Assembly (NCBI GenBank): GCA_914767715.1
Contig: OU612066.1
Location: forward strand, 33,020,283 to 33,084,282
Origin: Membranipora membranacea
Taxonomy: Eukaryota; Bryozoa; Gymnolaemata; Cheilostomatida; Membraniporidae
Direction: 5' to 3'
DNA: 64,000 nt
A program made the translations under genes and the position numbers. Of this stretch, positions 37,361 through 49,982 are shown one piece after another (the stretch's first letter is position 1; each line of letters starts with the position of its first letter). The notes beneath the pieces are model-generated. The model saw only the letters and a program-made list of their open reading frames with translations, was not told where the DNA came from and searched no databases.

Positions 37361-37599
37361 CTCCCCCCCCCCCCTAATACCTCCACACCAACCCTGTAGG
37401 GGTGCTTGTGCATGACAGTGTAGAATCATCGATGAAATCCTTCACATGCACAATTACAATCTCACATAAGAAACACGTCTTCACTGCAGATTCTTATTTT
37501 AGTCAAAATCGCAAGGTTCAGTCAAGCACCACATTCCGAAGAATGGGTGGTCAATATAGTTTATGCCATAAGAACGAGGACGCACTGTTTGCGCCCATT

Positions 37600-37740
37600 T
37601 GCGCTCAGTTTGTATGCAGGTCGGAGCACACCTGGGGATCAAACAGGTCCCAGTAGTCAGTGGACTGCAGTGGGACTCGAACCCACTACCTTCACCACTT
37701 GCATGCTGAAGTTCGGTGCTCTAACCAAGTTTTCCCATTA
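37600..37740 (-). mobile_element. tRNA-derived SINE
   Basis: On the - strand the sequence has a tRNA-like head: A-box-like GGTTAGAGCACCG, an anticodon-arm-like AACTTCAGCATGCAAG, and the B box GGTTCGAGTCCCAC. The full cloverleaf does not close well, so this is a SINE head or tRNA pseudogene rather than an active tRNA. Its frame on the + strand gives the familiar spurious peptide VGLEPTTF. Confidence 0.65.
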
Positions 37741-38580
37741 ATATCCTCAAAAATACACCTTTGCCCATAAATATAAATAAAGTTAAAGAAAGCAGCAAAG
37801 TGAGCAGTAAAAGGAATGGTGAACACACCAATGCTCACAGGGCAACAATGAGGTTTAAGGCTCGCATAACTCATCAAACCAGTGCAGATAATTGGGCACA
37901 AAACCAAAATAGCCTGACCCCAACAAGCCAAGTAATTATGACCAATTAATCCGCTCTCCCGGTGAATGACAGGGCTGACACACCATTGCAAGGCAGCTAC
38001 AGCCACCTCATATGACAGTATGGTGATGGCAATATTTTCCAGAAAAAAAGGTGATCGGTTTATACATCTAATAATTAAAAATAGTTTCAAAGCTGCTATA
38101 TAGGGCCTACTCACTTAAAAGCACACATTGCTACAACGTTATTTACTAGCCCCGCGGGGGTTTGCCAGCAACACACTATGGCTGGTTATTGCACTGCACA
38201 GTATACCCAAAAACCCTTACTCACAACTGACAAAAAAATAGATAAAACACTTGCCTTTACTGTACTTGCATTACTTGTTGAGTCGTTTGACCGGCCAAGC
38301 CTGCATGCACTGTCCAAATCAAACTGGCATGTATGTACTGCGCTACAGTGCAAGTGGGTTAAGGACATACAATGGCACACAGCACAAAACATATACTTAT
38401 CAAGTAATTTCAGATCGCAGCTACATATGTACTGTTTGACTACATTATGGAATATAAAGCTTATTCGCCTGTCAATAGACGTCTGTTGTCAAGGTGACCA
38501 CATTATTTACTAGGCGTGCATTCATGCCAAATGAAATGGCACTAAAAATTATTTATAGCCAATAATAGAGCTATTAGCTT

Positions 38581-41366
38581 ATAAGGGGACTTAGTATCGT
38601 TTGTTTTTCATTTTAGCGCACTGATGCTAAAATTTAAAAAACCAACTTGTTTTTCGTTGATTGTTCCAAAACAACAAATCAAAATATGAAAATCGAGTCA
38701 ATTTTTGTTTTTTGATTATCTTATTGATGAAAACCGAAATATTGATATGAATCCTATTTTCATATTTCAACTTTGAATCACAGTAACAAAAATCAAACAT
38801 TGCAAATGTAGCCTTAATTGTCAAGTCAAGTCAGCTGCTATGAGGGGTTACTGTGTGGCTTGTCTGCATTGAGTGCCACACAATGTATGTTACAGTGCTG
38901 GGGTGAAGATGTGAGGTAGTTGGCGCAGGTGCTTTGTAGTGAATTTTGCTGATGCTGTTGGGCTGCCGCCTGGTGGCCTCTGCTTGTTTGATGTCGATTG
39001 TATGTTAAGCTTGCTGCCTCTGTTGGGTGTGCTGTCGCTGGTGTGTTACAGATGGCGTGCTCAGTGTGCTGCCGATAGTGTCCAGTGCGTTTATTTTAGT
39101 TTATTTTTTCAACTGATATCATGGTATTGATAAAATTGAATGCTTACAATGTTGGGTCAATAATGACTGAGAGCGGAGATACTAAAATGAGTCATAAAAA
39201 AGGAAAAAAGGATTTGGCACGGTTTTGGGACCTACATAGTTTAGGTCTAAAAATAGTTTTGCAGGGAGTTGACGTTCTACATTCATTTCTCATAATACAA
39301 TTTAGTCCAGTGGCTGCCTAGCAAAAATGTGGCTAGAAACGCAACTTCATTTACAAATTGGATGGATAAATTCTGCAAGTGGAATCAAGGATGGTGGAAT
39401 TTAGGGTATTTTTTTGAGGCGGTCGCAATGGTGATGATGCAAATTACACAAAGTTGCAAAAATAGGCAGCTAATTGCCAAAAATGCTGCCAAAAATGGCC
39501 AAAATCACTGTTCTTCGGAGATTTCAAAGATCTGTCCTGTGCTCACCTTATGAGTTGAGTTGAGTTACTCAAACTCTGCAATCAGATTTATACATGCCTT
39601 GATCAGTTTTTTGTATTATATCATTGTGATATCTCAAATAGTGAGTGAATGACCGACCTTATAAAAAGTGATAACACCGCAAAAAGGGAAAGTGATAAAA
39701 AAATGATGCATTGGTTCAAAATATCCAAAATTTGAAAGAGCATGTCATCATTATTGGATCTACAAGTTCAAATGGGTCTGCTACCATAAGTAGCCGAGAT
39801 ATGGCCAACAACGGTTGCAATACCCCTTATATCACCTGTATATAACTATCATTGAAAGGACCCTATTTTCTTAATTTTGCAGTCGCCTCGTAAACTGACT
39901 TCAAATGTTCGTATCGATCTGATTTCTTTTCATGGTGGTTTTGTATTGACTCCATCAAAGCCTGCATTACGCACCTTTTTGATGATACTTGAAGGAGTTC
40001 ATTTTTGCTTTACATGCTATATAAACTTAGAAAGACGATTTTTATGATACTATAAAGGAAACCTAAAAATACGCAAACGACACACTCAGAGCATTAAACA
40101 CTGGTGTTATGCGAGGGGAAGGTCAATACAAAATCACCATAAGAAAATCAGATCAGTACAAACATTCAAAGCCTGCTTTTTAGACAGCAGCAAAATTGAA
40201 AAAGTGGTTTCGTTTCAATGATAGTTATATACAGGTGATATAAGGGGCATTGCAAACGTTGTCGGCCATAGCTCGGCTGTTATGATAGCAGACCCATGTA
40301 AAGTTGTAGATCCACTAATTGTGACATGCTTTTTCAGATTTTGGATAGTTTGACACCATATCATCATCTTTTGATCACTTTTCCTTTTACCGGCAGTGTT
40401 TTTGGCAATTGGCGGCTTAATGTGCAACTTAGAGTAAGGTACAATATTGCCATTGCGATCAGCTTCAAAAACTGTACCAGAAACAACTGACAAACCTTAT
40501 CCATCCAAAATCGCAAATGGAAGTGATAAGTTAGGAGGAGGCTGCCACCGAACTAATTAAAAAGAGGGTGTGTTTGATCAGCACCTATTTCTACAAAATG
40601 CCTCTTGTTCTGTTAAAAAAAATCATAATGAGGATAAATTCAAAAACTCCACTCTTTCTTCATAACATAGGTTTGGTAAAATGGTGATGTGCTTCCGCTG
40701 ATGTGCTGTCGATTGTACGCTCAGCATATATTCTCTGGTGGGTGTGCTAACGCACACCGATGAGAGGCAGCACACCCAGCAGCACACCATCTGTAACACA
40801 TCAGCGACAGCACACCCAAGATAGGCAGCAAGCTTAACGTACGATCGACATCAAACAAGCGGCAGTCACCAGGTGGCAGCCCAACAGCATCAGCAAAATT
40901 CACTACAAAGCACCTGCGCCGAATACCTCACATCTTCACCCCAGCACTGTAACAGACATTGTGTGGCACTCAATGCAGACAAGCCACACAGTAACCCCTC
41001 ATAGCAACTGACTTGATTTGACAAATTATCTCAGCGTGCCAACCTCAGGCAGACATCCCATTTTTGGCGGCAGCATCCGGTAGCGGCAAGAAATGCAAAC
41101 CCCAGTAAATCCCCATGAGAAAAATAACAACTCAGGCTACATTTGGACTGTTTGATTTTTGTTACTGTGATTCAAAGTTGAAATATGAAAATAGGATTCA
41201 TATCAATATTTCGGTTTTCATCAATAAGAAAATCAAAAAACAAAAATTGACTCGATTTTCATATTTTGATTTGTTGTTTTGGAATAATAAACGAAAAACA
41301 AGTTGATTTTTATATTTTAGCATCAGTGCGCTAAAATGAAAAACAAACGATACTAAGTCCTCTTAT
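38581..41366. mobile_element. Foldback element family B, copy 2, with full A insert
   Basis: Starts ATAAGGGGACTTAGTATC and ends GATACTAAGTCCTCTTAT. It is flanked by ATTAGCTT (38573-38580) and ATTAGCTA (41367-41374), an 8-bp target duplication with one mismatch, the length expected for hAT-like transposition. The arms run about 38581-39085 and 40730-41366. The left arm has lost roughly 170 bp relative to the right (after GTAGCCTTAATTG). A complete family A element lies between them. Confidence 0.85.
39303..40555. mobile_element. Foldback element family A, full copy nested in B copy 2
   Basis: Ends TAGTCCAGTGGCTGCC and GGCTGCCACCGAACTA, length 1253 bp, nearly the same as the solo copy at 15393-16641 (1249 bp). 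Both copies share the same asymmetric arms. An antisense frame at 40215-40493 parallels that at 16358-16579 (both start MSVVSGTVF and keep ISGSTTLHGSAII). Confidence 0.85.
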
Positions 41367-43079
41367 ATTAGCTAAGGGGTCCAAAATTAACTCAAGCAGG
41401 TTTTACCACGATCACGTTTAATCATTCATTGATTTATTATCTTGGACGTGTATTAACCAGCGAATAAGCTTATTGTGTAACGCTCCAAAATTTAACTGAA
41501 ACTGGTCATAAAGTGACTGCATTGATAAGGCTATATTTATTCACCTGAATACGAGCTAATAGTAATAGCAAAGATTATAAATAGGTAATAGCGAGCAGAT
41601 TGCTGGAGACAGAGAATTGTACTCAAATGAGTTCATATCCACATTCATTTCTGTATCTGACAATGTTTGTGTGCTCAAACGTTGGTCAAGACTGGACTAA
41701 TAATCAGCCATTCAAACAACTTAGAGAATTACTGTAACAATAAGATTAAGACCACAAATGTCATCTTTGAGGCAGGCATTTTTTAAAGGCAGGTGGCAGG
41801 GGTTTTAAATGTACGATATTTGTACATCATCCAAGTTCTATTTACCAGGTCAGGGGGAAGGAATCGCTATTTTATTGTTTTAGTTGAACAAAATACATTT
41901 TATTTTTAACTCAACCAACCTGATTTATCAAAGTCTGTGTAGCAAGGTATAAAATACAATGTGTTTTTGTTCCTAAAACAGATGTTGGCTTTTAAAGACT
42001 CTATATCAAAAATCTGACGTGCCTTGGACCCCCCAGAGCTTTTATGGTAGCTTTTCCAGACCAAACACGCAAATGTACATTGGTTATTTTTTATGATCAC
42101 ATAAATCGATTTTAAGGAAAAGCATGTTCTCGTCACAGCAAACGACAAAACAGGGAGAAGAGAAAAATAGCATTCTCAAAGTTCAAATTATTGAATGCAC
42201 AAAGTCTGATTTATATGTTACACAAACTCAAAGTCATGGCAGGGATTTTCATGACATTCGCAGTAAATCTAGTTTGTCGATTTAGCTAGTGTACAAACTC
42301 CAAATTGGTATATACGAATAACAATAATGATGATTATAATTTTCACTCACCAAATGTACTAAACAACTTCTGTATTCTTATTTCTTATGTCATGAATTTT
42401 AATATGAGCATAATAAGAACACTACAGCACTTATGTAGCAGGCAGAAAATGAAAACGACACAGCCTTGACCCAACATCAGTCTTACCTGCAAGGTTATAT
42501 TCCAGTACAATATTATATCAGTGGTAATCACTAAGTATGCAACCTTGATGCAACATGACATGATAATAGAGAAGTACATTGGAACACAAGATTAGATTGT
42601 AGGCGGGAGATTCTCAGAATGCCTTGTGCTTAAAATTATTACGTAGGGGGCCTACAATTATTTGGAACAAGATTGAGGACTATTGGTTAATCTTTATCAC
42701 TCTCATGGGCGGTATTTGGTACTGCTATGCTCACAATATCAATAGGGTCAAATACCATCTCATAGACCTAATATATGTTTCTACATGATGTAAATAGAGA
42801 TGTTAAAATGATCACAAGATGGTAATGATATTGTATGCTCACGCTTAGTTCTCCAGTGGCTCGGTTTGGATCAGTATATCAGATCAACATTGAATAGAGA
42901 ATCCTCAATAAAATCCATGTTTCTGATGTGACTAAATATTGCACTGTCATAGTTTATAAATATACGTGTCACCTTCATTTGCTTATCACTCCACTGTCAA
43001 AAACACATATGAGATGATGCACTTTTAACCATGATAAATATTCAGATAAATAGATTAATACCAATGACGTTAAAATGTA

Positions 43080-43085
43080 TTTATT
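43080..43085 (-). terminator. Candidate poly(A) signal, P450-2
   Basis: AATAAA on the - strand, 66 bp beyond the stop codon at 43151-43153. Confidence 0.5.
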
Positions 43086-43150
43086 TACAGTAACATATAT
43101 ATGGATTTAATAAAAAATCGGCAAATTCCAGTTGTATTTAACTTTATAGC

Positions 43151-46100
43151 TTATTTTCTATTAGTGAAGATCATGGGCACTTGTTCGGGTACCTCGAGTA
43201 CCACCTCATTACTATAACTTCTAACATCACAGTCTATACTGGTATCACATAAAGTAAAGTCAAAATTCTGTAACATTGTAGTTAGCAGTAGGAATAATCT
43301 ACTCTTGGCAAATACCTCTCCTGCACAGACTCTACGACCAGCTCCAAAAGGCAGAGACCTGAAAAATAGACAAAGCAAATAAGCTTCCTAAATAACTTTA
43401 AGAAAAATGTTTAAAGTTGGCAGAGGTGGCACACCTAAAGTCCTACTAAAGTGGGTGTATGAAGGATGCCCCCATTTTCAAACCACTTTAACCTACCCTT
43501 CATATGTTAGGTGAGTGGCTGAGGATTTATCCCACAACCGTGTGTGATTGGTAGAAATTTAGTCGCAATACAAACATAGGAGTTGTATTATGGCAGGGAT
43601 CTGTTGACGCATATCACAGATAACACAGATATTATTAAGTTCACTGACCGGCATTCATTTTTAGACTCGTACATGTACTTCGATTAAATGAGTGGTGGAA
43701 GGCTTGATACAACATGAGCTAACAAATATCTTATCTCAAGCTAGGCCTAGATCTCGACCAATATCTCTGACACAATTTAAGGTCAAATTATCAGCATTCA
43801 TTGTTGATTGAATTCAAACCTAACTTCATCGAAATGATAAACCAAGCTCAATTTACCTCCATCATAAACAAGTTCATAGTTTAAAGTAGAAGAAAACCAC
43901 ATAAGTTATATTTTGATATTTGATGCGTAATGATGTACTAAATTTGAATGATACAAATAAATATTAAATTAGAAAATTTTAATTATTTCGATTGCAAACT
44001 CTCTTCCACCATTTTGTTTTAGTAACAGGAATACCATTATTATGGAAAAATATGTTGTATAAAAGTATTTGTTACTAGAATTGAAGCAGTTATCTTTCGT
44101 TAATGTCATTCTTAATCCAAAAATCAGTCGTCTCAGTTACAAAATCATCGACAAAGCCAATATTAGTGCTTTCAATAGCAAAAATTAAGAATTTTCTTTT
44201 GAGATTATAGGGTTGAAAGGCTGCTGACTTCCCTATGGTGCAGAACCAAAGCTTATACCTTGGATTTTTATTGATGAGCATGTTGCCTACCGGTGAAGGT
44301 TAATTGCATCTTGATTCGTATTTAGTGGTGCCAGGGTTGTCTGCTACTTTAAACATTGCCTTATATACTGTTATATTTTGCTTTCAGTCTTACAACATTT
44401 CCCGTATTTCCGGTGACATCAGCTAAACTGACCTTTACGTAATATGTGTGCTGGATGTGCTGGATGCTCGTCTAGACTAGCAAATAATCATCCAGTCTTC
44501 TTTATGATATAATAAGTTTGAACACGTGTAGAAATTAAAGTCTTCAAAGGTACTGTAGATTGGCTAGTGAACACAGTCAGGGCTATGGCAGATATAACCA
44601 GTAAACCATATCATGATATATTATAGTACCTTTTTCTAGTAGGGTGTTCATGGGGTAATAGGTGCCCATTTTCATCCAAGAATCTGTTCGGGTTAAATTT
44701 GAATGGCTCTTTGAATATTTCATCGTCATGCTGTACAGCCCACACATTTATGAATACCTGAAAAATACAAACTTTAATTGCAACAATATCTTAAACTGCA
44801 AATCGCTCAGCATCATCCAGATATATAGCAGGATGGTTGTCTTACCTAGAATTAAAAGGAGGCAACCTCCATCATTTGAACGTTTAACGTTAAAAACTTT
44901 TTACCAAGCAATTTATCGATATGCAGTAGCAATTCATTTGCGATTTGGCGATTCATTGGTAAAAGCCATATTCATTGGCAATAAGAATATTTCAGCAAAA
45001 AATGGGAAGATATTTAAAATGATCGGAAATATTAATTGTCATTAACAGAATTTTGTGTAAACCACTCAACGAAATATCTAATCATATACTCACAGGGGTA
45101 TTTTTAGGTACCCAGTACCCGCCTATTTCCACATCTTGTAATGTTTTATGTACTAGTAAGGGTAGTAGAGTAAGAATTCTCAGTGCTTCATCTATCACTG
45201 CTTCAGTGAACGGCATCTGGGCCCTAAAACATTTAGAAACCAACTATAAGGCTGATACCACTCAAAGTTTAAGAGAGTCAAAGCTTTAGAATATGAACTT
45301 TGGAAAGGAAGTGGGTATCAGGGGAAATTTAGAATCAAGGACCATGATTTTCTGTGAGTGAAGTCTGTTCATGACAGAAAGTGACATATTGCTTTTGTTT
45401 TGGTAAATATTTTCAACTTTCTCTCTTCTTAGCTAGGCTGTTGATGTTACACATAAACATCTTTCTTATCCTAAACCTGCTCGTATCATGTTACGCAGCC
45501 TTTGGGTACATACTTATCAGATAGCTTAGGTTGTCTGTCTCTGCCTATAACTGAGTCTATTTCTTGTTGAACTCTTATAGCATATTGAGGCTGCTTACAA
45601 AGCTCAAGTAGTATCTGTGTTGTAGTCCTTCTTGTTGTCTCAATGGCTAAAAAATACACGAAAATGAGAGGTGAATAGTTAAAGAATTGTTATCTCCAAG
45701 TGAAAAAATAATAAATATTATAGAAAGATCAACTAACTAACAAATTTACTAACTAATCAGTTAACCATTCAGCTACTTTTGGTTGGATAAGTAGGAGTAG
45801 CTTTATGTCATGAAGAAAAATGATAAAAAGTTCGTAATATGTAGTAGCCAGGCCCAGACTATCTGATAGACATACAAACACACAACAATAATAATAATAA
45901 TAATATTGCTGTCTGTCAGGGTTGACAATGACTGGCACTGATTTGCCAGCTTGGAAGTGTTTTATAGTGGCGTCTAGTTTTCAAAGTCATTAGTGCCACT
46001 CTTCAACCACCAACAGCCTTAACCCAGCATGAATTTTACCGCTACAAGGCCGGAGCTGCAGTGGTTGGTGACAGCGTCCTCCTGTATAGAGCTATACCAT

Positions 46101-48760
46101 ACAGGAGATTTTTTTATCTGCATGCGCGATTTTGTTGTACATACAGAAGACCTCCATTAATTTGAGTCCGAAGGGACTACATGTTCAGTCAATATCGAGA
46201 TGAGTTTTGGTACTGGATGGGATCCGAACCCACACAATACAACACAACAAAACACAACAGATATTTTTCATTATGAACATGGTGGGAGTTTTGTTAGATA
46301 CACATGCTTATAGAGTTGTGCTCTCTATTGACATGAATGAACAACTCCCATTCCTAGCTATAGGGTAAACATGGATGATGACAACAAAAGTCACGGTAAT
46401 TTACAATCAGAAATACATGAGAAGAGTGGGTATTTTTGATCAAAATTGAATTTCATACTAAAGAACAATCTGCCTAACAACTTGAAAACGTTTGACGGCT
46501 CGAATGATGTGGTACTAGTCCGGACTCTGACAATTTCACTTTGCCTACCACATCAGATACTGGCATCTGCCACCGATCTCTGTTTTAAGGCCCTGATGTA
46601 GGACTGGAGAAGGCGGGCGTAAGTCCCTTTACAGGGAAGCTCTACAGCACCGGGTGATAAGCCCGATAGGACCAAATTGGGGCCTGCAACATTACAATGC
46701 AGCTTCATGTGTCTTCACGAATTGTCATGTTTTGAAAAAAAAAACTAAGAGAAAACGAACCTCCCAGTAAGAGATCCATAATGATGCCTTCCAAAAACAT
46801 ATCAGGATATTTTGAGGAGCCATCTTCTTTCAAGTCCTTTTTCATGGCATCGATAACTTGGTGCAGTATACCTCTGTTTTCATTTTTATTCATTTCAAAA
46901 TTCCTCTGCAATGTAAAAAATAAGTTAAGGACATATGAACTGCCTACAGTAAGAGCAGAGTGCTCAGTCTTTAAATAGGAAAATATTCATAACATATATG
47001 AGTAATGGAGTAGTGGAGAAATCAACAAGGTCTGGCAGAGCTCTTGTCCCCAAATCTCTCATTACTAAAAGGAAATATATACCCTCATAGTGATTTTGGC
47101 ATCATTGAATGTCAAAGAGCGCGAGGAATTGAGGGAAAATGTGGCCCTAAAAGTCTCACTTTAAAGATAATCTCTGCAGTTCTATGTCATGCAATGCAAA
47201 TCCGATCTAAGCTTATCAGTATTCAATTTCTGCATTTTCCGAATCACAACTACATACTTACCTTGTAATGATCACTTCTGGCTCCGATTGTATCATTTTT
47301 CATTCGGACTATTTCATCTTCAGCGCTGATATACTTGTCCCTGATATATGGTATTTTACGCAGGATGGGAAAACTCTCCACCTCAGATCCCTTGTTTGTC
47401 GGAGAGCAGAAGTGAAGGACTGCCTTGGTTAGAACTTTCACCTCGGAGACAGCTTTATCATCAAAATTAAACTCCTCACCGTACATCTATAAAGTAAACT
47501 CATTGTGAGTAATAACTTCCTACCTGTAGATGGAAATGATGGTTCGATCGGTTAGGTTAGGCTGTAGTGACTGCATGAAAAGGCAACTCCTTATACTGGA
47601 TTGAGAAGAACTTTGAAGAAAAATACATCTACAGACCACAGTTCCTATGTTATTGTCAGTGGAGTAAATTTTTATGAGTTTTTATGAGTTTAATAATTGA
47701 TTTGAAATTGATCACTATAGCATTGATATTGCAATGAAAAAAGCGTACTCACAAGAACAGTGGTTACAGTACACACATAGTCCCCTAACAGCTCTGCTAT
47801 GTTAATTGTCTTCCCTTCATTCTTATCTAGATGTGATAGAAACGCTTCATTAGCTCGACCCAGTAAATTCTCCATCTCTACCAGCCCAGAGCCGTATGAT
47901 CTCATCACCTTCATAAGCAATTTCTTCCTCAGTGTATGAACCTCACCTTCCTAGTTGAAAATGTCAAACATTCGAATTCTAATATTTGAAAGCAGATATA
48001 TGTGGCAAAAACAATCCATTTGATCCTGGTAACTGTGGTGAATGGAATAGCTGTTGAAACCTTCATTCCTCAGGATTTAAAAAAAGTGAGTGAGCCTGTC
48101 GAGTCAGGCAGATGCATTCACCTTCAAGAAACATAAGGTCCTACTTGACAATAGTTTATTGGTATTTTCAGTAACATACTCTGAGAAAAGCGCACATGTA
48201 CCTTGGAGAAAACATCTTCACCTAAGCAGAGGCCACTTCTGTAGGATTGTATTCTGCCAGAGAACTCTGCAGATCTCTTCACCAGAACATCCCAGACAAG
48301 GTCAAACGAGTTAACAGCCAGAAACGTTCGCTTCAATATCTGGATCGAGAAAATTGGTCCGTGTCTGCAAAAAAATGGCTCACTTTTTAAGTCTTGGTGA
48401 CAGAGTTATATTTGGCAGTACGCATATTCAGATTATCTCTTGCACATTTCAAATTATGGAATTATCAAGGTTTTTATCTCTTCGATTTGTCATTTCAATG
48501 AAAACTTCTACCGGAGTTAGGGTAATACATAGGATGACTTACATTTTGGAGAGCTCTGTGATAGATATATGAGGTCTCCTTCGATCGAGATGATGAACTG
48601 ATCCGATAAATGGTAGTCTACTCGGACCAGGTAATTTTCTCATAGGGTCTGACAGTATGCTACTGATGTAGTACACCACAGACGTCAGCAGTGCTATAAC
48701 CAGGGTGTTTGTAGTAGTCAACCATTCCTGAGAAGTAACTGTTATATTTGGAGACTCCAT
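43151..48760 (-). CDS. Cytochrome P450, microsomal clan 2, copy 2 (complete)
   Basis: Nine coding exons: 48543-48760, 48202-48364, 47753-47950, 47262-47486, 46761-46905, 45514-45646, 45094-45223, 44630-44757 and 43151-43358, giving 515 residues. Exons 2-9 have exactly the same lengths and phases as copy 1; exon 1 is one codon shorter. Anchor TLVIALLTSVVYYISSIL, hinge MRKLPGPS, I-helix GAIETT, K-helix EALR and heme loop FGAGRRVCAGE (Cys458) are all intact. Exon 5 ends in the unusual donor gttcgt. Exons 3, 6 and 9 are almost identical to copy 1, while exons 1, 2, 4, 7 and 8 are clearly diverged (exon 4 about 60% identical in protein), which suggests gene conversion. Different residues in the substrate-recognition parts imply a different substrate range; this is inference. 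Confidence 0.96.
46180..46240 (-). repeat. B-box-like fragment, possible SINE remnant
   Basis: On the - strand GTGGGTTCGGATCCC resembles a pol III B box, but no A box is evident on the expected side. Located in intron 5 of P450-2. Confidence 0.3.
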
Positions 48761-49982
48761 AGTTATCTGGATAGGCGTGTCAAATTTAAAATATAAATTA
48801 GTAAATTACAGCGAATAAGGATGAGTCCAATAGGTAGTTGAGTTCAGTAGATAAGTAAAATGCATTTTCTAGACGAAAACTTTAAAATCAATCAATTCCA
48901 AATAGAGGACAACAAATAATATGGTTGGGCAGGATGACCTCACAAGACCGACGGCATAATGTTCAATTGTAATCCCTTTTGTAAAATATGACTATGTGCA
49001 GTTTTAAAGCGAAAATAAAAACTATTTCCCTAGAACAATATATTTGCATGAGGAAAAATTAACCATCTTGTATATGCTTGAAATAGCTAAATTTAAGGCT
49101 GGTTAACACTATCTTACTGTCTTTATTTTATATGGACTAGCAAGCTAACATTTAGTCACTGCCTAACTAAATAAATCGAAGTCTGTAGCTAAAATTCACT
49201 TCAGTATGGTACTCACCACACTAGTTTTGCAGGCTACTTTCAACCGTCAGTGGCTCACAAATACAATAATAATCTTTTGAGCGATAAGCTGGAGTGTTGT
49301 GGTTAGAATCTGAAGTGATCTAGATAAGATTGCACATACCAAACTATTACCAATGTGTCAATGAAGTCAATGAAGTAGAGTTTTGTCGCTAGTCAAGGTC
49401 CACTAAGGTTATCTGTGTTCCTTATTTGGTAGTTAAGAAGTGTACTATATTACGACTGTCTCTGTCTGTATTATTTAAGGGCTTTCATCGAGAAAAAGTG
49501 TATTAGAATTTGTTCCCGTTTACGGCCTGGTGTCAGTTATTGACACTCTGTGCAAGTGTCAAACAACTGAATTCTTTGTCTGGTACCAGATAGATAAGTC
49601 ACACATGAGGAACGCCCTTGGCGCTGATTGGTCCAATTATCTCATTGAGACATTTAATACCAAAGTTAAGATATAAATAAACACAGAGCTGGCAGATATT
49701 AATATTTGGCTTGTCTTCATTTTATTGATTAGTAGAAAAATGAATTGAGAAAAATACAATTATCCTAGTTAAAACCACAAAAATTTTGACACTTGGTTTG
49801 GTGTAGAGCTTGCACAATAAATCAGGACCATCGGGCCCATTCTGCAAAAAAATGCTGAATCACTGCCTGCCATGAAAGTGACACATTACACGCTAAGCCT
49901 CATCGCTGTTTGACACTGCAGAGCGGTGCTCTCACAGCATATTTCTCATCCTTCACAGAGAGAGCAGAGAGTGTTACCCGAC
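48761..49982. other. Intergenic, P450-2 5' flank to TIMM44 3' UTR
   Basis: Contains the 5' flank of P450-2 (no TATA box I would assert) and AATAAA on the - strand at 49721-49726 for TIMM44. No other gene is seen. Confidence 0.5.
49721..49726 (-). terminator. TIMM44: Candidate poly(A) signal, TIMM44
   Basis: TTTATT on the + strand, 257 bp beyond the TIMM44 stop at 49983-49985. Confidence 0.45.

Larger units (their letters stand above)
35283..43150. other. Transposon-filled spacer between the two P450 genes
   Basis: About 7.9 kb between the P450-1 start and the P450-2 stop. It holds two family B foldback elements (35347-37048 and 38581-41366), a diverged B end (about 37060-37360), a tRNA-like SINE (37600-37740) and a nested family A element. 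From 41375 to 43079 no gene or clear repeat is recognised. Confidence 0.75.

Noticed and set aside
37692-38114. 140-codon antisense frame
   Set aside because: Begins in the SINE and has no family signature; no splice-supported context.
44662-45045. 127-codon + strand frame over P450-2
   Set aside because: Antisense to P450-2 exon 8 and running into intron; a shadow of the real gene.
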